DNA of 64,000 nt from Bacteroidota bacterium (GTDB lineage: Bacteria > Bacteroidota > Bacteroidia > Chitinophagales > Chitinophagaceae), in contig JAIUNV010000001.1 in the NCBI GenBank assembly GCA_020161435.1, forward strand, positions 310,001-374,000. Reading direction: 5' to 3'. Under the pieces are notes generated by a model. The model did not search any database, was not told the origin of the DNA, and was given only the letters and a program-made list of their open reading frames with translations. Each line of letters starts with the position of its first letter. Position 1 is the stretch's first letter. A program made the position numbers and the translations under genes. Positions 52,999 through 61,700 of this stretch are shown here, piece by piece.

Positions 52999-54564
52999 AT
53001 GTCCGTTTTTTCTATCAGCCGCCGCAATAAGTTTTTGTTGCATTCTGTGCTGCGTCACGATGTAAAAGCCAGCGTCACTGTTTTTTTTGTAGCACTGCCT
53101 TTGTGTATGGGCGTTGCATTGGCGTCGGGTACGCCGGTGTATGCGGGCATTGCAGCGGGCATCATTGGTGGTATCGTGGTGTCTTTGTTTAGTAAGTCGG
53201 AGCTCAGTGTGAGTGGCCCTGCTGCCGGTCTTACGGCCATTTGTGCTTCGGCCATTACCGATTTGGGTGCTCCTGAAATCTTTTTTTTATCTGTAGCGGT
53301 AGCAGGTGTATTACAATTTTTACTGGGCGTACTCAAGTTGGGTGGCTTCACCCATTTTATTCCTTCTGCCGTTATCAAAGGTATGCTCAGCGCCATTGGC
53401 GTGTTGCTCATAGCCAAGCAGGTGCCCTTGCTTATAGGGTATGATAAACCCGATTTCTGGACCAACGAATTGTTTAACCTGCTCACATTTACGCATGGCT
53501 TTTCCAAGGTCAAATCTTTTTACGAAGCATTGACTCCCGGTGCCATGGTAATTGCTGCCGGTTCGTTTTTCATGATGTGGGCCTGGCAAAAATGGGCGGC
53601 TAAGAAAGTATCGTTTCTGCCATCTTCATTTGTGGTGGTGGTACTGGGCAGTTTGCTGGCGTTGTTGCTCAACAACAGCATTCCATACCTGCAGTTGCAG
53701 CCTGCGCAATACGTGCAGTTGCCTGCCAGCATTACCGATGAAATTCGTTTTCCCAACTTCAGTGCCTTGCTTTCCGATGCCAAAATTTGGCGCTATGCAG
53801 TGGTTATTTGTTTTGTGGCTTCGCTGGAAACATTGCTGAGCATTGAAGCCATTGATAAGCTGGACCCTTACAACCGGCTGACGCCACAAAACAGGGAGCT
53901 GATGGCACAAGGCACAGGCAATATGCTCAGCGGGCTGGTAGGTGGCTTGCCCATTACAGCTGTAATAGTACGCAGCTCGGCCAATGCCGAAGCCGGGGCC
54001 CGCAGCCGCATGTCGGCTATTTTGCATGGAGTGTGGTTGCTACTGGCAGTATTGTTGTTGGTGCCACTCATCAACAATATTCCGTATACCGTTCTGGCTG
54101 TCATACTCATTCGCACCGGTTACAACCTGGCCAAACCATCTATGATAAAAGCGGTGTACAAGCAGGGCCGCGAACAGTTTTTGCCCTTCATCTTTACCAT
54201 TGTCGCCATCCTCTTTACCGACCTCTTGATTGGTGTACTGATTGGCATGGTGTATGCGGTGTACTTCATCATCAAGCATACTTACAGGGCAGGTTTTACC
54301 ATGCAGCATTTACATCACAACGGCCTGCATGAAATACACATTGAATTGGCTTCGAATGTGAGTTTTCTCAACAAGAAAAAGCTACTCGAAACACTCGATG
54401 GTATTCCTGAATACGCAGAGCTTACTATCAACGGCGGCGGCAGTGTATATATCGATCAGGATGTGTTGGAGATCATTCAATCTTTCAAACCCAAGGCGCA
54501 CAAAAAACACATTGCCTTGCACCTTATTAATATACCGGAAGTAGCCACTATCGAACTGCATTAG
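52999..54564 (+). CDS. SulP-family anion transporter
   Basis: A 521-residue inner-membrane protein of the SulP (SLC26) family, which moves sulfate, bicarbonate or other anions. About ten to twelve membrane segments are visible, with family parts VFFVALPLCMGVALASGTPV, LSVSGPAAGLTAICASAI, GLVGGLPITAVIVRSSANAE and GARSRMSAILHGVWLLLAVL. A short STAS-like part ends the chain (YAELTINGGGSVYIDQDVLE). The substrate is not decided; bicarbonate and sulfate are both possible. The start is the ATG at 52999. ppk2 follows 65 bp later on the same strand. Confidence 0.88.
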   Translation: MSVFSISRRNKFLLHSVLRHDVKASVTVFFVALPLCMGVALASGTPVYAGIAAGIIGGIVVSLFSKSELSVSGPAAGLTAICASAITDLGAPEIFFLSVAVAGVLQFLLGVLKLGGFTHFIPSAVIKGMLSAIGVLLIAKQVPLLIGYDKPDFWTNELFNLLTFTHGFSKVKSFYEALTPGAMVIAAGSFFMMWAWQKWAAKKVSFLPSSFVVVVLGSLLALLLNNSIPYLQLQPAQYVQLPASITDEIRFPNFSALLSDAKIWRYAVVICFVASLETLLSIEAIDKLDPYNRLTPQNRELMAQGTGNMLSGLVGGLPITAVIVRSSANAEAGARSRMSAILHGVWLLLAVLLLVPLINNIPYTVLAVILIRTGYNLAKPSMIKAVYKQGREQFLPFIFTIVAILFTDLLIGVLIGMVYAVYFIIKHTYRAGFTMQHLHHNGLHEIHIELASNVSFLNKKKLLETLDGIPEYAELTINGGGSVYIDQDVLEIIQSFKPKAHKKHIALHLINIPEVATIELH

Positions 54565-54629
54565 TGCAGAGTGTGCAGCATTTGCTGTAGTTTTAAAAGG
54601 CATTAAGCGATGCATCTTAAAACTACCCT

Positions 54630-55577
54630 ATGAAAAAACGTACAGACAAGCGTCAGTGGTTTGAGCAATACCTGCAAACCCTTCGGGTAAAGCCCGGTAA
54701 AAAAGTAAATCTCCGCAAAGACTTTGCTACAGATTACGACCACAAAGCACTCACCAAAGAAGAAGGCGAAATACTGCTGAAAGAAGGGCTGGAGCATGTG
54801 TCACAAATGCAGGATAAGTTGTATGCGCAGGATAAGTACAGTGTGCTCATTGTACTGCAAGCCATGGATGCAGCCGGTAAAGACGGCGCTGTAAAACATG
54901 TGCTGAGCGGCCTAAACCCCAGCGGTGTAAAAGTGACCAGCTTTAAAACGCCATCGAAGGAAGAGCTCGACCACGACTACCTGTGGCGGCACTACAAAGC
55001 CTTGCCTGCCCGTGGCGAAATCGGCATTTTCAACCGCAGCCATTATGAAAATGTATTGGTGACGAGGGTGCATCCGGAGTACATTCTCAACGAGCATATT
55101 CCCGGCATTAATTCGGTAAAAGACATTAAGTCATCTTTTTGGGAAGAACGCTACAAGCAAATCAACCGCTTCGAAAAAAATTTGATTGATAACGGCACCA
55201 TTATCCTGAAAATCTTTTTGCATGTATCGAAAGATGAACAGCGCAAACGCTTTATTGAACGCATCGACAACCCCGAAAAAAACTGGAAGTTTTCTGTAGC
55301 CGATGCACAAGAGCGGCAGCATTGGGATGCGTACATGCAAGCCTACGAAGAAATGCTGGCGGCCACATCTACCAAAGAAGCGCCATGGTTTGTACTGCCT
55401 GCCGATGACAAATGGTTTACCCGCTTGTGTTTGGGTGCAGTGCTCACTTTTGAATTTGAAAAATTACACCTCGCTTATCCTGCTGTAAGCGATGCTACCC
55501 GCAAGCAATTGCAGGAAATAAAAACCGCTTTGTTGGCAGAAGAGCAACCCGCTAAAAAGAAAAGCAAGCAATCCTGA
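54630..55577 (+). CDS. ppk2: polyphosphate kinase 2
   Basis: A 315-residue PPK2-family kinase that transfers phosphate between polyphosphate and nucleotides. The Walker A region is LQAMDAAGKDGAVKHVLSGL; the Walker B-like region is GEIGIFNRSHYENVLVTRVH. The lid part is IFLHVSKDEQRKRFIERIDN, and the C-terminal segment has APWFVLPADDKWFTRL. Whether it acts on AMP, ADP or both is not decided. The 3' end meets the convergent DUF2490 gene with no gap (55577/55578). Confidence 0.93.
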   Translation: MKKRTDKRQWFEQYLQTLRVKPGKKVNLRKDFATDYDHKALTKEEGEILLKEGLEHVSQMQDKLYAQDKYSVLIVLQAMDAAGKDGAVKHVLSGLNPSGVKVTSFKTPSKEELDHDYLWRHYKALPARGEIGIFNRSHYENVLVTRVHPEYILNEHIPGINSVKDIKSSFWEERYKQINRFEKNLIDNGTIILKIFLHVSKDEQRKRFIERIDNPEKNWKFSVADAQERQHWDAYMQAYEEMLAATSTKEAPWFVLPADDKWFTRLCLGAVLTFEFEKLHLAYPAVSDATRKQLQEIKTALLAEEQPAKKKSKQS

Positions 55578-56387
55578 TTACTCGTCGGATAAATTGGGTA
55601 CATGCATGGCAACCGATTTAGATTTTCTGAAATCGGGCGTGTAGTAAAAAAACAACCGGAACGTATGATTCATATCGTACTGGTAGCCGCTGTATTTCTG
55701 TTGGTATACATTCATGTAGCCGGCATCGTAGCTCCACGCATGGCCAAGGTTTTGGCGAATGCCAATGAAAATGCGGTTTTGATCGAGTGAGTTGTACACC
55801 ACTTCTTTGCCTTGGTGCATCATGATTTCATCGGCCAGCACCAGCGACAAACGATGCGGTTTATTGTTGAGCGGAATATTGAAATTGATAAGGTACCGAA
55901 GGCGATTGGTAAACCGCCATTTGCCGGTGGGTTGATCGTTGGCTATTTTTTCTACCCAGCGTTGTTCATTGCGAATGCGTTGTAGCATACCAACTTTTCC
56001 CAGAGCTCCTGCATACTGTGCTTGCTGATGGATGCGATGCTCATCGCCAAATGTTTTCCAGCCTGCTGTGCTCGGAGCCAGCCAAAGATGGCCATATGCC
56101 AATGAAAAAGTGATCTTCTCATTCAGCCAATAGTTGGCACCAATTCGGGCAAAGTAAAAGCTGGCATCTTTCACGCCATTGTTTCTGCGAACATGTACAT
56201 CGGCCATCATACCCCAGCGGTTGGTAAACCGCATGGTACTATTGATGCTTGTCCATGTATGAAAATTATGCTTTACCTGACGTGCAGGTATTTGTGCAAA
56301 TGAAGTTGTAGCAAATATCAGTACCGCAAGGCCAGCAAAAAATAGCCGGATGTGATGAAAGGAAGAACGCTTTTTAGAGAAATGCAT
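55578..56387 (-). CDS. DUF2490-family outer-membrane protein
   Basis: A 269-residue protein. After a signal peptide (LFFAGLAVLIFATTSFAQ) it has the alternating strands of an outer-membrane barrel (FHTWTSINSTMRFTNRWGMM, ASFYFARIGANYWLNEKITF, DAGYMNVYQQKYSGYQYDMN), in the style of DUF2490. The start is set at 56387; an in-frame ATG at 56405 adds six residues. Function is unknown. Confidence 0.8.
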   Translation of the reverse strand: MHFSKKRSSFHHIRLFFAGLAVLIFATTSFAQIPARQVKHNFHTWTSINSTMRFTNRWGMMADVHVRRNNGVKDASFYFARIGANYWLNEKITFSLAYGHLWLAPSTAGWKTFGDEHRIHQQAQYAGALGKVGMLQRIRNEQRWVEKIANDQPTGKWRFTNRLRYLINFNIPLNNKPHRLSLVLADEIMMHQGKEVVYNSLDQNRIFIGIRQNLGHAWSYDAGYMNVYQQKYSGYQYDMNHTFRLFFYYTPDFRKSKSVAMHVPNLSDE

Positions 56388-56742
56388 ACTGCAAAGCAAC
56401 AACATTGCGGGTACTGCTGACGATGATATTCATCAGCTGTAAAAGGAATTTAGGAGCAGGACGGGCAGGATGGTTGACATGGCTGAAAAAAGAAGGTCTC
56501 CTGTAGAAACAGGAGACCTCAACGATTGCTTGCCATATGAAAAAAAAGTTCGAAATCTACTTTGTAGGTGTCTGTGCTCTTTCGATTTTCACTCCGGTGT
56601 TACCCGTTGTTCACATTCACAATGCAATATTACTACCCCGAAATGCCTGCTACAAGCTAATTTTGGCTGCATTTGATGATGTCAAACCAACACGAAACGG
56701 CTGAAAAACCTTGCAGCACAAGGGTTTCGGCCTAAATAGCAC
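56388..56742. promoter_or_regulatory. 355-bp divergent intergenic region
   Basis: It separates the minus-strand DUF2490 gene from the plus-strand gene at 56743. It holds a perfect 11-bp hairpin (56494-56519). A 55-codon open frame with a hydrophobic start (MKKKFEIYFVGVCALSIFTP, 56537-56704, plus) is also there, but codon use and lack of a known match do not allow a call. No clear promoter was seen. Confidence 0.3.
56488..56519 (-). terminator. hairpin with T-run on the minus strand
   Basis: AGGTCTCCTGT (56494-56504) pairs perfectly with ACAGGAGACCT (56509-56519). Read on the minus strand it is followed by TCTTTTTT. No gene is known upstream on that strand, so it may end a small RNA or an antisense transcript. 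Confidence 0.5.
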
Positions 56743-58308
56743 ATGATGCCCAACCGCCAAACCGACATATTATTTCAATTGATACAAGCTATGGAAAAGG
56801 CGGAAAAACGTCATTTCAAGCTGTATATCAAAAAAAACTCCAGCCGCGAAGACCTTAAAATCGTCCGGCTGTTTGATGCGCTGGATAAAATGACCGAGTA
56901 CGATGAGCGGCAATTATTGAAGAAACTGGCAGGGGTAGAAAAGCCACAACTGGCCAACCTGAAAACGCATTTGTATAAGCAAATCATGGCCAGCCTGCGA
57001 GATCTCAAAAGCAAGGATAGTGTAGAACTTCAGCTGAACGAAATGCTGGATTATGGCCGCATTTTGTACAATAAAGGCCTCTTTGCCCAAAGCCTTAAGT
57101 TTTTAGATAAAGCCAAAGAGATTGGCTTTACACATGGCAAGTATAATTTTCTGAGCCAGGTTATATCGCTGGAAAAAAAGATAGAGGGTTTGTACATTAC
57201 CCGCAGTATGCACGAAAGGGCAGAGCAATTATCAAAGGAAGCGATAGAAGTAAGTGCCCATATTTATCAGGTATTTCAGCTCAGTAACCTTGCAGTACGG
57301 TTGTATAGTTTTTACATTCAACACGGGCATGCACTCAACCTGGAAGAAGAAGAAAAAATAAAGCAGTTTTTTGAAGAAAATCTGCCTGCCAATGCCCACA
57401 GCCTCGATGGTTTTTATGAGCGGTTGTATTTGTACCAGAGCTATTGCTGGTACTCTTTTATACGGCAAGATTTTTTGATGTATTACCGCTACGCCAAAAA
57501 ATGGGTAAGCCTTTTCGATCAGGATCCGGTGAGGAGAAAAGTAGAAACAGGCCACTACATCAAAGGCTTGCACAACCTGCTGAATGCACATTTCGATTTG
57601 CGTAATTTCAAAGCATTCGAAACATCACTCAAAGAGTTTGAAGACTTTTATAAATCGCCGCTTTGTCAGCAGCACGACAACTTTCGCATTCATACTTTCA
57701 TATACCTTACCAGTGCCCGCCTCAACTGGCACCTGATGTGTGGTACATTTAAAGAAGGCTTGCAACAAGTACCTATTATTGAAGAAAACATCCGCAAGTT
57801 TGAGCTGCACCTCGATAAGCACCGGGTGCTGGTGTTCAATTACAAAATTGCATCGCTGCACTTTGGCTATGGCAACTTCAAAGCGGCCATCGATTACCTG
57901 CAAAACATCATACACGAACCATTAGACCTGCGTTACGACCTGCACAGTTATGCAAGGCTTATGCACCTCATGGCGCATTATGAGTTGGGTAATGATATGA
58001 TTATTGAATCGCTGGCAAAATCGGTGTATCGCTTCATGGCCAAAATGAAAAACCTGACAGCGGTAGAAGAAGCCATTTTTACTTTCCTCCGTAAGAATAT
58101 TCACCTCTCTCCAAGGCAATTAAAACCCGAGTTGGAAAAGTTGCTGGCGCAAATCAAGCAGTTTGAAAAAGACCGGCATCAAACCCGGGCTTTTGCATAC
58201 CTCGATATCATCAGCTGGCTGGAGGGCAAGGTATCTGGCAAGCCAATGGGGGTGATACTGCAAGAAAAATTCAAGAAGAGCAAACACCGCACTATTGTGC
58301 CGCAGTAG
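56743..58308 (+). CDS. helical-repeat protein, conserved in type but of unknown role
   Basis: A 521-residue soluble, almost all-helical protein without signal peptide. The N-terminus (NRQTDILFQLIQAMEKAEKR) and the long run of paired helices (LYNKGLFAQSLKFLDKAKEI, FGYGNFKAAIDYLQNIIHEP) suggest TPR-like repeats. Proteins of this kind, starting with a helical 'LIKSLTKAEKR'-type segment, are familiar in Bacteroidota but have no assigned function as far as I know. Either of two ATGs (56743, 56746) can start it. It overlaps the convergent hydrolase gene by 17 bp at the 3' end. Confidence 0.7.
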   Translation: MMPNRQTDILFQLIQAMEKAEKRHFKLYIKKNSSREDLKIVRLFDALDKMTEYDERQLLKKLAGVEKPQLANLKTHLYKQIMASLRDLKSKDSVELQLNEMLDYGRILYNKGLFAQSLKFLDKAKEIGFTHGKYNFLSQVISLEKKIEGLYITRSMHERAEQLSKEAIEVSAHIYQVFQLSNLAVRLYSFYIQHGHALNLEEEEKIKQFFEENLPANAHSLDGFYERLYLYQSYCWYSFIRQDFLMYYRYAKKWVSLFDQDPVRRKVETGHYIKGLHNLLNAHFDLRNFKAFETSLKEFEDFYKSPLCQQHDNFRIHTFIYLTSARLNWHLMCGTFKEGLQQVPIIEENIRKFELHLDKHRVLVFNYKIASLHFGYGNFKAAIDYLQNIIHEPLDLRYDLHSYARLMHLMAHYELGNDMIIESLAKSVYRFMAKMKNLTAVEEAIFTFLRKNIHLSPRQLKPELEKLLAQIKQFEKDRHQTRAFAYLDIISWLEGKVSGKPMGVILQEKFKKSKHRTIVPQ

Positions 58309-59263
58309 TTGCTTTATATGTAAAAACATCTCCCTTTTGTAAGCTGTTGCTATACTGCTGTTGCAACCATTGTAGTTGCTGTTTATCATTTTTTAAATAG
58401 GCATCGAAAAACGCAATAGCACCGGTAGTAATGGCCGATAGATGCCGCGTATTGGCAGCACCAAACCTGGGCCTGCTACCACCGCCAAACGTAGCATGAG
58501 TGGCTCCGTTGAGCACCAGTAAATACTGAGGACTGCTGCTGATATGTTGATACGGCAACTGCCGTTGTGCCGGATCAAAATTGCCGGTTCTGTCCAGCGG
58601 ATAATCGTCTTTGGTGCCCGTCATGTGAAAGAGCGGAATGCGAATGTTGGCATAATAATCTTTCAAATTGCCATTCACTTTTTCTGGCGTGTTGGGGCTT
58701 AGCACAAGCCCTGCTTTTATTTGTGGCACAGTATATTGATCAATGCGGCCACCCAACAATTCGCCGGCAGCAATCATGGTACTGCGGGCACCGTAAGAGT
58801 GACCAGCCATACCAATACTTTCCAAATCCAGATGGCCTTTCAATAGGGCATTTTGCTGTTGCAGTTGTTGCAATGCTTGCACAATAAATGGAATATCTGC
58901 AGCACGGTTGGTGAAGTTGGCAGGCTCTTTCAAAGAGTTTTTCAACGCTGCCCCTGCCTGTGTAAGTGGTTTTCCTTTCCACACGGTTTCATCGCTGCCA
59001 TGGTGTTGTATAAAAAAACATACATACCCATGCGTGGCCAATGCTTCGCCGAGGTAGCCGGCAGCTTCTCTTGAGCCACCCAAACCATGCGAAAAAATGA
59101 TGACCGGATGAAGCCCGGTAAGCGTAGCTGGCCGGTATAGTTTTACCGGAATGCTGCGCTGGCGGCTATTGTCAGTAAGGGTAAATGTATCTGTAACAAA
59201 AGACTGTGCCAGCACCTGCAAAGAAAAGAAGGCACAGCAAAGTGAGGTGAGCAGTGATTTCAT
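58292..59263 (-). CDS. exported alpha/beta hydrolase, PAF-acetylhydrolase/chlorophyllase-like
   Basis: A 323-residue exported serine hydrolase. The signal peptide ends in QVLAQS. Fold signs are HPVIIFSHGLGGSREAAGYL (oxyanion region), YVCFFIQHHGSDETVW, the nucleophile elbow SIGMAGHSYGARSTMIAAGE, Asp in TGTKDDYPLD and His in NGATHATFGGGSR. The arrangement fits the plasma PAF-acetylhydrolase-like and chlorophyllase-like groups. Substrate is unknown. It converges on the 56743 gene with a 17-bp overlap. Confidence 0.82.
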   Translation of the reverse strand: MKSLLTSLCCAFFSLQVLAQSFVTDTFTLTDNSRQRSIPVKLYRPATLTGLHPVIIFSHGLGGSREAAGYLGEALATHGYVCFFIQHHGSDETVWKGKPLTQAGAALKNSLKEPANFTNRAADIPFIVQALQQLQQQNALLKGHLDLESIGMAGHSYGARSTMIAAGELLGGRIDQYTVPQIKAGLVLSPNTPEKVNGNLKDYYANIRIPLFHMTGTKDDYPLDRTGNFDPAQRQLPYQHISSSPQYLLVLNGATHATFGGGSRPRFGAANTRHLSAITTGAIAFFDAYLKNDKQQLQWLQQQYSNSLQKGDVFTYKATTAAQ

Positions 59264-59293
59264 GCGGGTGAGACGAGTAAGACTGCTGCAGGT

Positions 59294-59845
59294 TTAAAAA
59301 TGCATCAATCCCTGCTCCGGAATTTTGCCTTCAATGGGCCTGTAGAAGTTGGTGATTCTTTCGAAGTCAGCAGCTTCGTTTTCGGTGGTCATAAAGGGTT
59401 CATCAAAAATGACTTTGTGATTTTTGAAATCGAAACCCACTATCATAATAGGCACGCCTGCCTGCCGGGCTATGTGGTAAAAACCGGTACGCAGTTTCTC
59501 TACTTTTTTGCGGGTGCCTTCGGGGGATAATGCAATCACCAGACTTTCACTGTCATTAAACTTTTGCACCACGGCATCTACCAGATTATTGTTATTGCGA
59601 CGGTCTACCGGGGTGCCGCCAAGCCAGCGGAAAATGAAACCAAATGGGGGCTTAAATAACTCTTGCTTCCCCAGAAACTTTACATATGTAAAACGATAAG
59701 CACTGCGGACAGCTACACCTAAAATAAAATCTTTCCAATGTGTATGCGGTGCCACAATAATCACCATTTTTTTGAGGTGATACGGAAAGTTGCCTTCCAC
59801 TTTCCAGCCTTCGCTCCAGAGATACCATTTCCAAAACCAGCGCAT
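59294..59845 (-). CDS. 1-acyl-sn-glycerol-3-phosphate acyltransferase-like protein
   Basis: A 183-residue membrane-associated acyltransferase of the PlsC type, shorter than classical PlsC (about 240). The HX4D motif is HTHWKD, the glycerophosphate-binding part is FRWLGGTPVDRR, and SPEGTR is the third motif. VPIMIVGFDFKNHKVIF is the usual late block. No long membrane helix is present. It may act in phospholipid or aminolipid acylation. It lies 30 bp before the hydrolase gene on the same strand. Confidence 0.85.
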   Translation of the reverse strand: MRWFWKWYLWSEGWKVEGNFPYHLKKMVIIVAPHTHWKDFILGVAVRSAYRFTYVKFLGKQELFKPPFGFIFRWLGGTPVDRRNNNNLVDAVVQKFNDSESLVIALSPEGTRKKVEKLRTGFYHIARQAGVPIMIVGFDFKNHKVIFDEPFMTTENEAADFERITNFYRPIEGKIPEQGLMHF

Positions 59846-59910
59846 GCAATCGTATTTATGTCAAATAAATTTGAACGCCTAAATGTAAGGGCCACGCCAA
59901 TGCGTAAATT

Positions 59911-59942
59911 AAAAAAGCACCAACTACTGTTGATGCTTTTTT
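59911..59942 (-). terminator. intrinsic terminator after tRNA-Leu
   Basis: AGCACCAAC pairs with GTTGATGCT (one wobble), with A/T runs on both sides. On the minus strand it directly follows the tRNA 3' end and has a T-run. Confidence 0.75.
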
Positions 59943-59943
59943 G

Positions 59944-60025
59944 TCCGGGCGGAGGGACTCGAACCCCCATGCCTCGCGGCGTCAGATCCTAAGTCTGATA
60001 TGTCTACCAATTTCACCACGCCCGG
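59944..60025 (-). tRNA. tRNA-Leu (anticodon UAG)
   Basis: An 82-nt class II tRNA read on the minus strand. The acceptor stem CCGGGCG pairs with CGCCCGG, with A as discriminator base. The D arm has GAAATTGGTAGAC, the anticodon loop is CTTAGGA (anticodon TAG) between CAGA and TCTG, a long variable arm follows, and the T loop is GTTCGAGTC. CCA is not encoded. The long variable arm and A73 fit leucine. Confidence 0.95.
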
Positions 60026-60075
60026 ATTTGGGCTGGCAAAAATAGGGGAACCAGCCTAAAAACGGTGAGTAGCCT

Positions 60076-60417
60076 TTATCCTTGCTGCCGCAGGTTCTCC
60101 TGAAACTTCTTGAAAAAGTCTTGTGCAAAGTGTTTCATTTCATGCGCCAGTGCATGCTGGCCCGTGCTACGGTCGAAGGTATCGGCCATACCCATCATGC
60201 TTTGGTAAAAGAAATCGCCCATTTCATCTACCATCATGTCTTTGGTCCAGAGGTCTATGCGCAGGGCTGCTTTGTCGGCGCCATCCCAAAAACTCACCAT
60301 CATGGCTTTGGCCGGCTGGCTATCGGTGGCGGTGCTGTCGGTGGCGTTCCACAAAATATTTTCAGGTACTTTCTGCTCATCGAGTTGTACGCCTATCGTA
60401 ATGGTTGATTGTTTCAT
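60076..60417 (-). CDS. gldC: gliding motility protein GldC
   Basis: A 113-residue cytoplasmic protein of the GldC family. It starts MKQSTITIGVQLDEQKVPEN and contains ILWNATDS, KAMMVSFWDGADKAALRIDL-type sequence, LWTKDMMVDEMGDFFYQSM and HEMKHFAQDFFKKF, as is typical. GldC is found widely in Bacteroidota, also in non-gliding members; its exact role is not settled. It lies 50 bp from tRNA-Leu, which is on the same strand. Confidence 0.93.
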   Translation of the reverse strand: MKQSTITIGVQLDEQKVPENILWNATDSTATDSQPAKAMMVSFWDGADKAALRIDLWTKDMMVDEMGDFFYQSMMGMADTFDRSTGQHALAHEMKHFAQDFFKKFQENLRQQG

Positions 60418-60489
60418 GTATGTAGTTGATTAAAATGTTGCAGGTATTTTTTGCGGCAGCAAATATCCGTTGGTAGCGGCAAACGCTGT

Positions 60490-61527
60490 CTAGTTTTCGC
60501 AGGTCGTTTGGAAAGCTTGCATTAGCCTGTCTGCCATCAGCGGCAGCGGGTGCCTTGCCAGCCAGTGTTGCGCATTGGCCAGCAGGGTGTTGCGGTAGGT
60601 TTCGTCTTTGTATAGCAGCATCAGTGCCTGTGCCAGTTGGGCCTCTTCCCAGCCGGGCAGCAGGTAGGCAGCGGGGCCACAGGCGGCTTCACTCACAGCG
60701 CTGCGGGGGGTAAGCAGGGCAGTGCCCGTTTTCAGTACACTCAGCATGTACCAGGCAGGCACAGCCGGATTGAGGAGCACCGCATAGGCAGCAGCACTCA
60801 GGCTCCACAGTTGTTGGCTGGTACATTGGGGCAGCACCTGCACATCGCTGCGGTATTTGTAGGTAGATAGTTTGTCGGCAAAATCAGCCGGCGCATTTTC
60901 CGGCAGTGCTATCAGCAGGGGCATGCTGCTTTGCTGGCGTTTTCTAAATTGAGAATACGCTTTCAGCAAGGCCAGCAGTTCATCACCCGAGGCTTTGCCA
61001 TAGCTCAAAAAATACTCCAGCCCGCCGGCATTTGTTTGCTTCAACTGCTCCCGTTGTGCCCAGGCCAGGGCCTGCGCCGCAGGGTGTGCTGCCAGCCCAA
61101 TGTAATGGGCTTTTACCCCTGCAGGCAATACCCGCTGGCCCAGCTGAAACGCAGCACTCAGCGCCACAGTGCAGGGTGTAGGCCATTTGGCAGGCAGGCC
61201 GTTTACAGCACTATAACCGGGCTGTAACCATAGTTGCGGGCAGCTAAGTCCGGGTATCCAGTCATCGCATTGCAACACGATGTTTACCTGCTGTTGCTGA
61301 ATGATGTGCTGCAGTTGGCGTTTGTATTGAACCGCCCCCAACAGCGGCAACCTCGATTGCTTCAGCGGCAGCCATTGTACCTCAGCGGCCAGCGCCTGTG
61401 GCAGGGCTGTAGTACCTGCCAGCAACCATGTGGTTTGCTCAAACTGAGTGCTGAGTTGCAGCAGCAATGCCTCCAGCATGGGCTGCTGTTGTAGTGCTAT
61501 ACTTCCGGTATGAATGAGGATGCGCAT
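60490..61527 (-). CDS. GT-B-type glycosyltransferase-like protein
   Basis: A 345-residue cytoplasmic protein with the outline of a GT4-type glycosyltransferase: MRILIHTGS at the start, a Rossmann-like first half, a linker (LEYFLSYGKASGDELLALLK) and a second half with VQVLPQCTSQQLWSLSAAAY and ACGPAAYLLPGWEEAQLAQA in place of the EX7E-type nucleotide-sugar site. The usual Glu pair is not obvious, so activity is uncertain. It is very rich in Gln, Ala and Leu. It lies upstream of gldC on the same strand. Confidence 0.65.
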   Translation of the reverse strand: MRILIHTGSIALQQQPMLEALLLQLSTQFEQTTWLLAGTTALPQALAAEVQWLPLKQSRLPLLGAVQYKRQLQHIIQQQQVNIVLQCDDWIPGLSCPQLWLQPGYSAVNGLPAKWPTPCTVALSAAFQLGQRVLPAGVKAHYIGLAAHPAAQALAWAQREQLKQTNAGGLEYFLSYGKASGDELLALLKAYSQFRKRQQSSMPLLIALPENAPADFADKLSTYKYRSDVQVLPQCTSQQLWSLSAAAYAVLLNPAVPAWYMLSVLKTGTALLTPRSAVSEAACGPAAYLLPGWEEAQLAQALMLLYKDETYRNTLLANAQHWLARHPLPLMADRLMQAFQTTCEN

Positions 61528-61588
61528 GGGGCAGCAAAGGTAAGGGCCACATTTGCAGTCATTTTTAGTACTGCATGCTCAAATGCCC

Positions 61589-61596
61589 TATTTTTG
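61589..61596 (+). promoter_or_regulatory. putative -7 box of the DUF4290 gene
   Basis: TATTTTTG fits TAnnTTTG and lies about 105 bp before the ATG at 61701. No -33 element was found at the standard spacing. Confidence 0.3.
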
Positions 61597-61700
61597 ACCC
61601 ACGGCCGCAAACATAACGGGCCGTTTTACATCTGACAGGCCAGCGGGCACTTGCCCTCACACACATTAGCGCCTTCAGCAATTACACAGCAATACTTAGT

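Noticed and set aside
56537..56704. 55-codon gene with a signal-like start
   Set aside because: It has a hydrophobic N-terminus but no ribosome-binding site, domain or conservation evidence; mentioned only in the intergenic entry.
59944..60025. tRNA-Leu as an integration site for an element in this window
   Set aside because: No partial copy of the tRNA end and no integrase gene was found in the window.
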